DNA of 64,000 nt from Dryocosmus kuriphilus (taxonomy: Eukaryota; Arthropoda; Insecta; Hymenoptera; Cynipidae): positions 106,471,708-106,535,707 of the forward strand of contig CM076194.1 in NCBI GenBank assembly GCA_038277395.1. Reading direction: 5' to 3'. Of the stretch, positions 23,278-33,505 are shown one piece after another. The translations under genes were made by a program, and so were the position numbers. The notes under the pieces are model-generated. The model was not told where the DNA came from. It saw only the letters and a program-made list of their open reading frames with translations, and ran no database searches. Numbering within the stretch: position 1 is the stretch's first letter; every line of letters starts with the position of its first letter.

Positions 23278-23545
23278 GGCCGATTAAGCGTAGCTAAAGT
23301 CAGTAGAGTCGCTTCCAAACGCTTGCAGGGTTCAATTCCTCCTCAAGTTTCTTCGGCTAGAAAAGAGCCACCCGCAATCTCTGTCGGCAAACAGATCTCA
23401 TAAATTATCGCGGGATGTCTCAATGTTACAATAGCGTTTTCTCATTGTGCCCGAGGTACCAGCACATTAGATACGCCCCCGGAATTTTGAAAACGAGCTA
23501 CCGGGTAAATTTAGGGGCGGTTCGTGTACTGCCCTAGCACTCCAG
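23278..23545 (+). mobile_element. tRNA-derived SINE-like element
   Basis: The head carries a box-A-like segment (TAGCTAAAGTCAGTAGAG) and a box B GGTTCAATTCC (23329-23339) spaced as in a tRNA. The flanking sequence does not close a good acceptor stem. The tRNA-unrelated body (about 23350-23545) includes GCAATCTCTGTCGGC and ATTAGATACGCCCCCGG. It is less AT-rich than its surroundings. Ends are uncertain and no target duplication was resolved. Confidence 0.5.
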
Positions 23546-24785
23546 TTAAAATTGCAAATTGTTTATTTCTTGAGTCTGAAATTTTTAAAAGGCTTTTGAT
23601 TGAAGAAATTTGTGAGTTTTTAATATTTAATAATTAAATATTAAAAAGTCACAAACTTCAATCAAAAGCCTTTTAATAATTTCAGAAATTATAACTTTTA
23701 CATTGTAGTGTCTAATTATTTACTATTTTTCGATTCTCCCAATTTAAAATTGCGTAATTGTTTTATTTTAGATTATGTATCAAACTTTTAATGGTTTGGT
23801 TTAGGGACTTAGATTTTAGAAGCTTTAAGCCTTTTGAATTTGAAACTCAAATTTTTTACGCTCTTATTCTTTGATCAGAAATTCTTCGGAGATGTACTTT
23901 TCAGCTGTATCCTAACAATTGATGAAATAAACTTCTTAATGATCTTGGTAATTTGTTAAATAATTATTTGGCCAAAAAGGATTGAAATACTTAAGTATAT
24001 TGAAAACTTAGAAGTTTTTATTAGAAAAACGAAATTTTTTGACATTATTTCAAAGGTTAGCAACGATTTTTGTATAAATCAAATAAAATTTATTAAACAA
24101 ATGTTAATTACAATTTAAAGTTCTTAAATATTCTTTATATTCTTGCATTTCGAATGTTTAAATTTAATTTATGCAGAATTTTAAGAGGCTCATCTTTACA
24201 CTTTCAGCTGAAAATACTTTGAACTTAAAATTGTACAAAATTCATGAAGTTTCAAATTGGACTGTATATTCGTAGGTATAAGACTTTAGGCTCTTGAATT
24301 TCGAATAATGCTTTTATTTGAAGCGAAGGTTTAATCTGGAAAGACGTTCAGGATTACCAATTTCAAAGTGTTTAATTTTAACTTAAGCTTGAAAACCTGA
24401 TTTGCAAATTTTGTAACTTTTACGTTTCAATAATTTAAAATTGTTCAGTTTTTGAAGGTATTGCATTTTGAAATTTCTAATTTTGAAAACGCGATCCCCA
24501 ATTCCCCACTCTCATCTCATCGAAATAATTCTGCGTCTCCTTTTTGCATCCAGCGCCTCAATTATACAAATTTCGATTGAACAATTAATAACCCTGGAAT
24601 AAAAATATGTGTTTCTCAATAAAATAGAACTAATTTCATCAACAATAAGTGAAAATCATAATTTTTTCTAAAAATTTGTAAAATTTTATAGATTTTCCGA
24701 ATTCTAGCAGAAATAGATTTTTTTGCTCGTTTTTGGGTGTATTTTTCTAGGATTTTAATAGAACAATGAAAAAAATCTTATAGTC
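23546..24785. other. AT-rich DNA with one short inverted repeat
   Basis: A hairpin with arms of about 40 nt (TTAAAAGGCTTTTGATTGAAG.. near 23585 and its reverse complement near 23655-23680) is present. The rest is AT-rich with many TTTGAA/TTCAAA stretches and no supported gene. Confidence 0.4.
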
Positions 24786-25488
24786 CGAGTAAAAATTTTT
24801 CGTCTACAAAAATGGAGCCTTCCAGACTCGAGATAGATGTGCTCCAGAGTTCTGCCAGATATTACTGCCAGATTCCCCCCAGACTTTCGCCAGACGATTA
24901 TCTCTGGCTTCTGAAACGATCCCAGACAGGCTCCCAAATTCCCAGTGGAAATTGGTTGGCTTTTTATAATTTTTTTTCTTCAAATTATTAACTATATTTA
25001 TTTCTGAAATTCTCACGATATGTATACATATTTAATCATTATAAATCATATACTATATACTATTCTGGAGTCAAATCCAAAAATGTTGTCTGTTTTGGCG
25101 TACCTCTTTCCGCTTTTACGAGAAACATTATATTTATTCCATTTTTTTAATTTTTAAGAAAAATTTTTAATGTACGAAATCGTTCAAATCAGTGGCATGC
25201 TGGATTATGAATTTCGAGCTTTCTCAACGGTAATTTCAAAACTTCAAAAATCTAAATTAAAATTTTTCAATTATTAGATACTAAACATTGCTAGACATAT
25301 ATCTAGACAATGTCTAGAATTACTTTTTTCCGAAATTATAAATTCATATCTGGCAACCTAGGATTAAACTGATCATAAACATTGATAGACATATGCCTGG
25401 CCTCTAAAACGATCCCAGACATCCTAGACATCCTAGACAAAGCATAGATTTCTCCCAGATATTTCCCAGACGAAAAATTTTTACTCTG
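24786..25488. mobile_element. TIR element (GAGTAAAAATTTTTCGTCT), copy 1
   Basis: Inverted termini are GAGTAAAAATTTTTCGTCT (24787-24805) and AGACGAAAAATTTTTACTC (25469-25487). The interior has repeated CCAGAC/CTAGACA motifs and TATCTGGCAACCTA. A diverged copy in the same orientation lies at about 30957-31640. The short frames at 24755-25016 are not supported as genes. Confidence 0.6.
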
Positions 25489-25730
25489 AAGTAATTATAC
25501 CGTTTATTCTAGAATTCAGAAATTTTTACAAAATTTTAAATCAAATTACAAACTTTTGCACAAAATTAAAATTTTCACATTGCTATACTTTATTGTAATT
25601 TATTATATTAAAAAAGAACATTCGTGTCATAAAATTTTAAGAAAGAAATTTCTATATCAGTGTTGGCTCGAGTGTTCGAACTAAAAAGGCTTGAATTATA
25701 TGAAAGTTAAGTTTATTTTTTTAATTTGTA

Positions 25731-26160
25731 CAATTTTAAAGACTCTAATAGTTGTTGAACACATTTAATCTTAATGCTTAATAAACCTTATAAGGGAAGT
25801 GTACTTAAAACGGCCAGTTTAGAATAAAATAGAAGATTATACTTTTAAATATTAAATATTATCTAACAATAAATTGTATGACAAGCAATACTTTTATGTA
25901 TTCTAAACATTACAAACATTTAAAGTCAAAATGTCAAAACAAACAAAGATAAGATACAATTTTAAGGACTCTAATAGTTGTTGAACACATTTAATCTGCT
26001 TAATAAATCTTATAAGGGAAGTGTACTTAAAACGGCCAGTTTAGAATAAAATAGAAGATTATACTTTTAAATATTAAATATTATCTAACAATAAATTGTA
26101 TGAAAAGCAATACTTTTATGTATTCTAAGCATTACAAACATTAAAAGTCAAAAGTCAAGT
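25731..26160 (+). repeat. 226-bp direct tandem duplication
   Basis: Two copies starting CAATTTTAA(A/G)GACTCTAATA at 25731 and 25957 are nearly identical, through AAGGGAAGTGTACTTAAAAC and AACAATAAATTGTATGA. Differences are small indels (for example TTAATGCTTAAT versus TGCTTAAT). The unit includes the left terminal repeat of the TIR element that follows plus its left flank, so the duplication probably copied an insertion junction. Confidence 0.75.
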
Positions 26161-27867
26161 ACAAAATGTCGAAAAAGACGGCCAGGTTTTTGGCCGTCTC
26201 AGCCACACGTGTGGCTATAATGGCCACCTGAATCGAAGAATTTGAAATTCTTATTGTCTAATAAATTTTTTTTTTAATTTCGTTATATGTCTTTAGATAG
26301 TTGCAAATAATATTTTGTATATGAGAATAAAATTTTTTGTGTCAGAAATATTATGTAATAATGTAAAATACGCGCGTTGAATTGTACGCAGTGATAAGAA
26401 TTAAGGATGAATAAATGCCAAATAGTTTACTTACATTTTCGCAGAAAGAAAATATTATTTTTAAGATTATGAATAAAAGTAATGCTTGAAGTCATTTTAT
26501 TTCACGAGAATTAATGAAAAAGATTCAATATTATAACTATTATATGACTTACGAAATTGAGGTTATAAATTTAAAAATTTATATTCAAACAGTGCTTGAG
26601 TAATTGTATGATACAGTTTCATAAATACCTATTATATAGATCTGTATATGAGAAATCAATTATAATAATTTAATTAAATTATACATTCAGTAACAAATAG
26701 TATTATTTTGAATATTTATATTTATAATAGATATTAAGACTTACCAATGCAGTTTCTCATCACCGTCGTGTCACGACGCGCACGAGTAGTATATGTAAAA
26801 CTAATACAATGTTTTATTATTTTACTTTACATATTTGATACTTTATACTTGAAATTTGAATCCAATTAATAAATATATCTGCACTAAAAATGGATGTTAA
26901 TTTTGCTTTCTAATGAGTTATTAACGATTGGCTATATTGTCGCTCTGGCCGTTTTAATCGTACGGGGTGTGATCAAAAAGTAAAGTGACTTTTTTAATTT
27001 CGCGGGATGCGTACAGTCAATATTCGTCTTCTTTTTTTTTCTTATGTTGGTACACTCGTCCAAAACAGATGTGCACAGTTTGAGCTATATAGCATTTTTT
27101 GTTTGTTTGTGAGAGGCATAAAGGTTAGAAGTGTTTTGCGTGTTCGGCGATTTTCTGCTGTTGAAAAAAATGGTTCAAAGAATTTGCATCCACTTTTGTG
27201 TAAAAAATCGAATTAAGTGCTCCAAAATACTTGAAATGTTGACAGTGGCATACATTGAGTGTACTCTGAGTAAAAAAAATGTTTATAAGTGGTACAAGCT
27301 CTTTCGAGAAGGCCGAGAAGATGTTAATGACGAAGCTCGCCCTGGACGTCCCAGCACGTCAACAACTGATGAAAACGTTGAAGAAGTGAAGAAAATAGTG
27401 TTGACGAATCGTCGAATTACCATTAGAGAAGTTGCTGATGATGTCGGCATCTCGTTTGGCTCGTGACAAGCAATTTTAGTGGATACTTTGGGCATGAGAC
27501 GTGTGTCAGCGAAGTTTGTTCCGAAATTGCTAAATTTTGACCAAAAGAACCGTCGCGTGAGCAACGCTCAGGAGCTGTTGAATGACGTCAACGGCGACCC
27601 AGACTTGCTCAAAAGGATCATAACAGGTAATGAAACATAGATATATGGTTATGACGTCGAAACTAAAGCTCAATCATCCCAGTGGAAGCATTCTGGATCA
27701 CCAAGCCCAAAAGAAGTACGCCAAGTTCGATCAAATGTCAAGCTTTTGCTTATCGTTTTCTTCGATTATCATGGCGTAGTGCATCAGTAGTTCTTATCAC
27801 AAGGTCGTACAATTAATAAAGAGTTATTACCTTGAAGCTATGCGCCGTTTGCGTGAAGCAATACGAA

Positions 27868-29272
27868 AAAATCTGCCCGCTTCGCGGGCACATTCTCATC
27901 GCGCACTTCGCGCGAAGTATGAGCGCGCCTAGGGCGCGCGTCTGTTGGCACTCGCGCTCGGTGTTTATGGATCGTATACACCTTTAAATTATAATTACAA
28001 AAGAAATTATTTTACTTAAGGCTCTATCGCCCTTAAGGAATACATTCTCATCATGACACTCGCGCTTCGCGCTCGATAATTACATTTTTTTAAAACACAT
28101 TGTAGATTGGTAAAGCTCTTTGTGATTTTCCAAATTTTCACAATACAGGATTTCGATTCTTAAAAGTAAAACGATGAGTCTTATAAATAAATTTTGTAGC
28201 TCTTTCCAAGATGAACGATTCTGCTTGTTAATATTTTCTAATATCTTGCATAGTTTTGCTGAAAAGTGGTTTTCTTTATGTTTCATAACATATTTCACGA
28301 ATAACTCAAAAACTACGCGTCTGCTCAAAAAAATGGTGGACAGCAAATTTGTAGATCTTTTTGAGGCGAACAACTTTGTTTATTATTATTTTTCCATATC
28401 TTGGATAGTTTGGCAGGAAAATTTGAAAATCTTGATTTTTAATAAAGTTTTATCGATTAAAACAAAAACCGTTCATAGAGTGGGACGATGGTCGTGGGGG
28501 CTAAGCCGTGTAGGCCTTTAGACCCACTCCTTTGGCTTATTGCGGGTTCGATTCCCGCCTCGCACTCTGGAAGAACCTCGGCGGCACACGCGGTGAACAC
28601 TTGCCTAGCAAGGGAGTTGTTCATCTCCGGTATATCGTGGCGCCGGTACCTCTAGAGAAAAAGGTTCTCTAAGTACTTTAAGCCGTTGTTCTTGGTGGTT
28701 CGGAACTCACCTTAAGCTGTAGGTCCCCCTCCCACCACCAAAGTATGTGTGTGGGGGGTGTGCAAAGGAATAGTGGAGAAATACAAAAAAACAATGTAAA
28801 CCCTCAGGGGACACATTAGAAGCCTCCATTCCAACAAAAAACCTTTCATTTTATCAAAAAAACGGTTAAAAAAAAAATTTGTAGATTTTTTTGAGGTGAA
28901 CAATTTTACTTTCTTACATTTTGTTTGTATTTCTCATAGTTTAGCCGGAAAATGGATTTTTTGATTTTGTGAAAACCGTTTTTGATGGATAAAACCATAA
29001 CCGTTAGTCAGAAACCGATGGTTAACGAGCTCGTCCTTTCTTCTTACCCCTTAAAGAAGTGTACCAAAGCGCACTCCAATCCGATTAGTCCTTCGAAAGT
29101 TATCGTGGGAACAGGCTCCAACGACGACGACAACAGACAGACAGACAGCTTCGTAAAAAAACCGTTTTTTTTTTTTTCGGATTCAGGAGGTCTCAAAACG
29201 TGGAGATTTCATGAAATTCGCGAAAGTCAAATTTTACATAAATCTAATACCTTCTCTGATGAGAATTTAAAA
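27868..29272 (-). mobile_element. HINE-like repeat, copy G, inserted in mariner
   Basis: On the minus strand the 5' end is at about 29270 (GATGAGAATTTAAAA on plus), followed by the triplet tract (short here, near 29115-29140), internal units, the CTTAAGG block (near 28010-28050) and the terminal GCCCGC-TTC-GCGGGC hairpin (27872-27890). The target is an A-run (a T-run on the element's strand) inside the mariner frame. About 190 bp of the internal units are missing at the SINE insertion. This copy gives the best junctions for defining element ends. Confidence 0.7.
28477..28832 (+). mobile_element. tRNA-derived SINE with target duplication
   Basis: The tRNA-like head has box B GGTTCGATTCC inside a perfect 5-bp T-stem (GCGGG/CCCGC) and acceptor-like ends GAGTGGG/CGCACTC. 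The body includes TGGTGGTTCGGAACTCACC, similar to the SINE at 44198. Near-identical flanks AACAAAAACCGTTCAT (to 28476) and AACAAAAAACCTTTCAT (from 28833) look like a target duplication of about 16 bp. It is inserted in HINE-like copy G. An internal Pol III promoter is implied, with transposition dependent on a partner LINE. Confidence 0.7.
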
Positions 29273-29698
29273 AACGTCCGGATTTGTGGAAAAACCAGTC
29301 ATGGTTATTGCATCACGATAATGCGCCAGCTCACACGTCATTGCTTGTTCGTAATTTTTTGGCCAATAACAACACCATAATCATGCCTCAGCCACCGTAT
29401 TCACCAGATTTGGCTCCCGTGACTTTTTCCTGTTTCCAAAACTGAAAAGACCCATGAAAGGACGGCGTTTTGCGACGATTGAGGAGATAAAGACCGCATC
29501 GCTGGAAGAGCTGAAGGCTATACCAAAAAGTGCTTATCAGAAATGCTTCGAGGATTGGAAAAAGCGCTGGCACAAATGTATTATATCCGAGGAGGATTAC
29601 TTTGAAGGGGACAACATCAATATTGATGAATAAATAAATATTTTGTGATAAAAATAAAAAGTCATCTTACTTTTTGATCACACCTCGTACTTCCCCTA

Positions 29699-30845
29699 AT
29701 AGTTGTTTAAAGTCTTAAAATTTAAAATGATCGCAACATGACTTCGAAATTCTAATTTTTGCAATCAATTTGAAACCGTTTACATTTAATGAAATCAGAT
29801 AAAATAAATTTGAAGTGCTGAATTTAAAAATCATGAAATTTTGAGCGATTTATTTTGAAATAGTTCAATTTAAAAAATTTGATTCTTTGAGCTTCAAATT
29901 TTTTTTCTTTTTAATATTAAATTTCAAATTGTTCACTTTTAAACTTTCCTAGTTTTCAACTTTAGTTTAAAGTTTTCGATTAAAAAATGAAGAGGCGGGT
30001 TAGTCAATTCCGATTTGAACTTTGAAGGCTGAAATTTGAAATTGCTAAAGGCTTCTTAAGTGAATTGTTCTCGTTACTGTTTAAAGTCATTAAGGACTTT
30101 TAAATTCTAATCAGTGAAAAGTCACTGAATAATAAGTCAAATTTACTGATTATTCAGTCAAAACCATTACTTATTTGACCTCGGATTTGACTCAATGACG
30201 CACTTCTCACTGATTCTTTTTTAGAGATTTCAATTTATACGGGTTTATTTTAAAAAAAAAAAGGAAATTACATTGAAACCTGTTTAAAATGAAGGATTGG
30301 ATTACTTAAAATTGATAAAGTGGAAGATATGAGTTGGGTTGACAACAATCATTGATGAAAGGTATTTTCTCATCGTTACTCACAAATCCTCCACACGTGT
30401 CTGTGTAAGGCTGCGGCTTTACATGGCGCAGGTGGCGACGCTCAAAGCCAATTATGCGAACGCTCGGCGTCGGCGTCGTTCCCGCAAATCCCTAGCTCCG
30501 GCAGAGAAGTTTAACTTGTCTCCGCTATAACGGATTAACGGCTGCGATTTATTTGCGAGTAATTGTTTCCACCCTTTAATTAAGTCGCATTTATTTCACT
30601 TAATGGAAACCGCATTCGTGAACACAACCACCTCGACGAATAACTAAAATAATTTCCATTAAGTAATCAATTTGGAGTGTTCTTTTTATGTCAAAAAAAA
30701 TTGGATATGGAAATTTTTTAGCACATTACCCTCGTTTCTTTCAGAAATAGAAACGTATAATATAAAAAAAAAGACTCAGAGGAGGATACTGTTAGGCTTA
30801 CGAATAGATAAATTATTATTTCCTATCACAAATTCCAAGTAATAA
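29699..30845. other. AT-rich DNA with a CpG-rich block; no supported gene
   Basis: Bases 30105-30230 contain repeated CAGTCAAA/TCACTGA motifs like the interior of the MITE at 38461-38935. Bases about 30390-30650 are markedly less AT-rich (GGCGTCGGCGTCGTT, then AATTAAGTCGCATTTATTTC). They could be a conserved regulatory block or a small exon, but the 63-codon frame there has no domain. Confidence 0.35.
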
Positions 30846-30956
30846 GGGACCATTCAAGTATTACGTAACGCAATGGGATAAATAAGGACAACTTCGTTTT
30901 TCAGTCGGGGGGGGGGGGGGGGGGGGTCAAATCCGCGGGAAATCGCGAATGTCCCC
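30846..30956. mobile_element. Harbinger-type MITE with TAA duplication
   Basis: GGGACCATTCAAGTATTACG (30846) faces GAATGTCCCC (30947-30956), flanked by TAA at 30843-30845 and 30957-30959. A G20 homopolymer (30907-30926) lies inside. The 3-bp TWA-type duplication suggests PIF/Harbinger mobilisation. The MITE at 47620 has a similar start. Confidence 0.65.
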
Positions 30957-31640
30957 TAAAAATTTTCCTTCGAGGAAAATGGGGCCTCCCAGAACCATGA
31001 TAGACATATCCCAAAGTTATCTTTTAACAGACAATTATCTCTGGCTTCTGAAACGATCTCAAGCAAGTTCCCAATACATGACAGAAATTTTCTGGATTTT
31101 TATAATTTCTTCCAAATTATTAACTATATTTATTTATTAATTTCTCATTATATACATATATTTTATATTATAAATCATATACTATATAATTCTGGAGATG
31201 AATCCCAAAATGTTGTCTGTTTTAGCGTATCTCATTCCGTTTATGACTTTACGAGATACATTATATTTATTCCAATTTTTAACTTTTTAAGAAAAAATTT
31301 AGATATCTGAAATCGCTACATGTGGCTTCTGATTTTCTAACTTTCGCAAGGATAATTTCAAAACTTAAAAATTTTAATTTTTAGTTTTTTTAAAATGACA
31401 GACATTGGTCTAAACTCTAAACGATGTCCTAGTATGTCTAGTATATCTGTCATGTCAAGCATGTCTGTCATTTCTTTATTTTTTAGAAGTTATAAATTCA
31501 TATCTGGCAACCTAACGGGTTATAAACCCGTTTCCCAGGTTTTACCAGGGAAATTATCGTTCACTGATTGAAACAGAGAAAATTTCGCTGATTCAGGTTT
31601 AGAGAGTAGATATTTCCCAGAAAAAAAATGTTTACTCGAG
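30957..31640. mobile_element. TIR element (AGTAAAAATTTTTCG family), copy 2, diverged
   Basis: It aligns in the same orientation to 24786-25488 over most of its length: ATTATCTCTGGCTTCTGAAAC, CAAATTATTAACTATATTTAT, AAATGTTGTCTGTTTT, CATATCTGGCAACCTA. Its terminal repeats are decayed. A small inserted stretch near 31515-31560 differs from copy 1. It starts directly at the end of the Harbinger-type MITE. Confidence 0.55.
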
Positions 31641-32063
31641 ATTGATTTCCAATAATAAGATACAATTTGCATTATTTAAACTTTCTTTTATTCAAGTCTT
31701 TTTAAGTTTTGCTGTGGAATCTTTTGCAATGAATAACATTTTGTACCTACAATTATACATTTATAGATAATCGAATTTTCATCGGTCTTGACAGCCAATT
31801 TTAAGTATCAATAAAAATCCAAGTTCATTGTAGGGGAAGGAGGGGCATAACGGGTCGCGAGGCACGACGGGGCCTCCAACACATGCAAGCAACTACACGG
31901 ACTAGACGTGTTTTGTTGACGCCAATAGGCGGCCATGTTGCATCAGTCCTCAGTCCGGTAGTGAACGGCGACGAGACTGCGCGCGTTTGTTTTTTACGAC
32001 AAAAAAAATGTTTCGACGTAATTTCATCTAATTTTGAGTAATTACGAAAACGCATGTAAAAAG

Positions 32064-32786
32064 GTAAGTGTTTTCATTACTACCATCGTTTTTTTATAGT
32101 GTTTTTCTAGAGACACTACTTATTGATATATGTTTTGGACAAAATCACTCAAACTACCGACTTGTTTTTTTTGTTTTTTATTTAAAACTATCTTAGACAT
32201 AGGGGCATAACGGGGACACGACTATGGGGCACGATGGGGTACCCCATTATACCCTTCATATGTAAGTAGTCCCTGGTAGAACGCTTGAACGCAGTGGTTA
32301 CGCTACAGAGTAATCCTGAAGTAACCTTAAAGTAATATCGCAACTTAATAAATGAAAGAAAGGAAAAAACTGTTAAAATGGTTGGTATTATAATTCTACG
32401 GTAAATTTTACGTTAGAAAATGCCGATATAAGTGGAAAAAGTTTATTTTCCGGTGATAGAAGTTAAAAATCTTTTTGAAGCATGCACCTGTGATTGCACG
32501 TCAGGCTGTCGCAATCCAGGTGCATGCTTCAAAAAGATCTTTAACTTTTATCACCGAAAAATAAACTTTTTCCACTTACATCGTCATTTTCTTACTTAAA
32601 ATTTAACACAGAGTCATAATTACAATAATTTAAACATGTATTTTGTTTCTTTCATTCCTTAAATTGCGAGATTACTTTAAGGTTACTTTAGAGTTACGCT
32701 GTAGCGTAACCACTGCGTTCGGGCGTTCCGCCAGAGATCCAAAGGAATGATCTGTCAATTTGGTAATAGAAATTATTTTGTTTCAG
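32064..32786 (+). other. putative intron in the pogo 5' UTR
   Basis: A donor AAG|GTAAGTG at 32063/32064 and an acceptor TTATTTTGTTTCAG|G at 32786/32787 precede the transposase ATG at 32796. The intron contains the fold-back MITE 32270-32745. The splice sites are consensus-like, but splicing is an inference. Confidence 0.5.
32270..32745. mobile_element. fold-back MITE within the pogo intron
   Basis: This is a palindrome of about 475 bp. The outer ends CCCTGGTAGAACGCTTGAAC and (inverted) CTCTGGCGGAACGCCCGAAC continue through GCAGTGGTTACGCTAC. The inner arms TTGAAGCATGCACCTG/CAGGTGCATGCTTCAA sit around a loop near 32490-32515. It has no coding capacity. The target duplication is not clear. Confidence 0.7.
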
Positions 32787-32795
32787 GTATTAAAA

Positions 32796-32889
32796 ATGGT
32801 ACGAACGTACAAAAAGAAAAGCTCAAGAGGCAGTTGATCTGTCGAAAGCATGAAAAACGCAATTGATGCAGTTTTGAGCAAACCCAGGT
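32796..32889 (+). pseudogene. pogo transposase N-terminal helix-turn-helix fragment
   Basis: ATG 32796 begins MVRTYKKKSSRGS, then a TGA at 32835-32837 where Trp is usual, then SVESMKNAIDAVLSKP. This matches the start of the pipsqueak/CENP-B-type DNA-binding domain of pogo/Tigger transposases. The rest of that domain is replaced by about 600 bp of unrelated sequence before the main ORF. The element therefore cannot make a complete DNA-binding domain unless rescued by splicing, which would still leave the stop. Confidence 0.65.
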
Positions 32890-33505
32890 AGAAATGGCGG
32901 TAGTGAGCCGGAGTTCATATCCGGCACAGTACTGAGACAGTACTGTCCACCAGTACAGACAGCCAGTAGTTCACCCAGTACTGGCTAACGGTTGGCTGCA
33001 CGATCGGGCCAGTTCTGGGCCAGTGATGCAAAATCGTACTTTAAGAAAAATATTTTTTGGGGTCAGGGTCACATACGAACCGGATCAGAGTGCCCTTCTT
33101 AAAAATATGGTGCCCGGACACGGGCTCTTTTTACGACACTGTTCAGGTACCTACAGGAACTAGGATGACAGAGAGCATCCGCACGAAGGAGCTAGGTACC
33201 AGCCGTTCACGTTAGGTGGCTGACACGAAATCGATCTCCCGCTAGTGAGAACGCGTGTTCCGTCGATATAAGGGGCACGCTCGACTGGTTGAGCATGGTT
33301 GGTTCTGAAGCTCTGGTTCAGGCAACTCTCTCCACTGCTTTTCTTGGTTAATCCACTTTTTCGACATTCTTTCAACCTTTTAAGCTAAAGGATATTATAT
33401 AAAATTAAAATTAATTTTTGTTTTTATCTCTATCTTCCAATTTTACATTAAAATTAAGAAAATATAACTGATAGGGAACTGATGAGGCCCTACGCAGGAT
33501 CTGCA
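32890..33505. other. unidentified insertion inside the pogo transposase
   Basis: It starts with a GT-rich, short-repeat segment (AGTACTGAGACAGTACTG, CCAGTACTGGC, GATCGGGCCAGTTCTGGGCC) resembling the TTGGC/CCAGTATTGG theme at 62.4-64 kb. It continues with less AT-rich sequence containing CGATATAAGGGG (TATA-like) and pyrimidine tracts. It replaces about 200 bp of expected helix-turn-helix coding. It could be a retroelement regulatory fragment or a composite insertion. I do not recognise the family. Confidence 0.4.

Larger units (their letters stand above)
27170..29636 (+). pseudogene. mariner transposase pseudogene
   Basis: The frame opens at ATG 27170, with a helix-turn-helix region leading to WYKLFREGREDVNDEARPGR and the linker RPST. 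In-frame stops lie at 27464, 27638 and 27788, with a frameshift near 27821. The first catalytic Asp of the mariner DD34D triad is Asn (TGNET). The other two sites survive after the insertion as HHDNAPAH (29310-29333) and YSPDLAP (near 29398). The C-terminus ends INIDE at 29633. A HINE-like element splits the frame at about 27868-29272. The enzyme normally catalyses cut-and-paste at TA. This copy cannot be active. Confidence 0.85.
26963..29687 (+). mobile_element. mariner transposon interrupted by a HINE-like copy
   Basis: The 5' terminal repeat CGGGGTGTGATCAAAAAGTA (26963) and 3' end TACTTTTTGATCACACCTCG (to 29687) are imperfect inverted repeats, flanked by TA on both sides. Subtracting the insertion (about 27868-29272) leaves about 1.3 kb, the normal mariner length. 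The transposase is broken (next entry). The 3' end closely matches the fragment at 1-138. Confidence 0.85.
26015..29696. mobile_element. TA-flanked TIR element, outermost layer of a nest
   Basis: The left terminus (A)GGGAAGTGTACTTAAAAC plus GGCCAG (26015-26039) is inverted relative to CTGGCCGTTTTAATCG (26945-26960) plus CTTCCCC (29690-29696). TA flanks both ends (26013-26014, 29697-29698). Removing the mariner restores the right terminus as ...ATCG-TA-CTTCCCC. The interior (26040-26940) is AT-rich and has hairpin GACGGCCA/TGGCCGTC (26179-26200) and palindrome AGCCACACGTGTGGCT (26202-26217). No ORF is seen. The GGGGAAG-type end and TA target resemble pogo-group elements. Confidence 0.6.
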
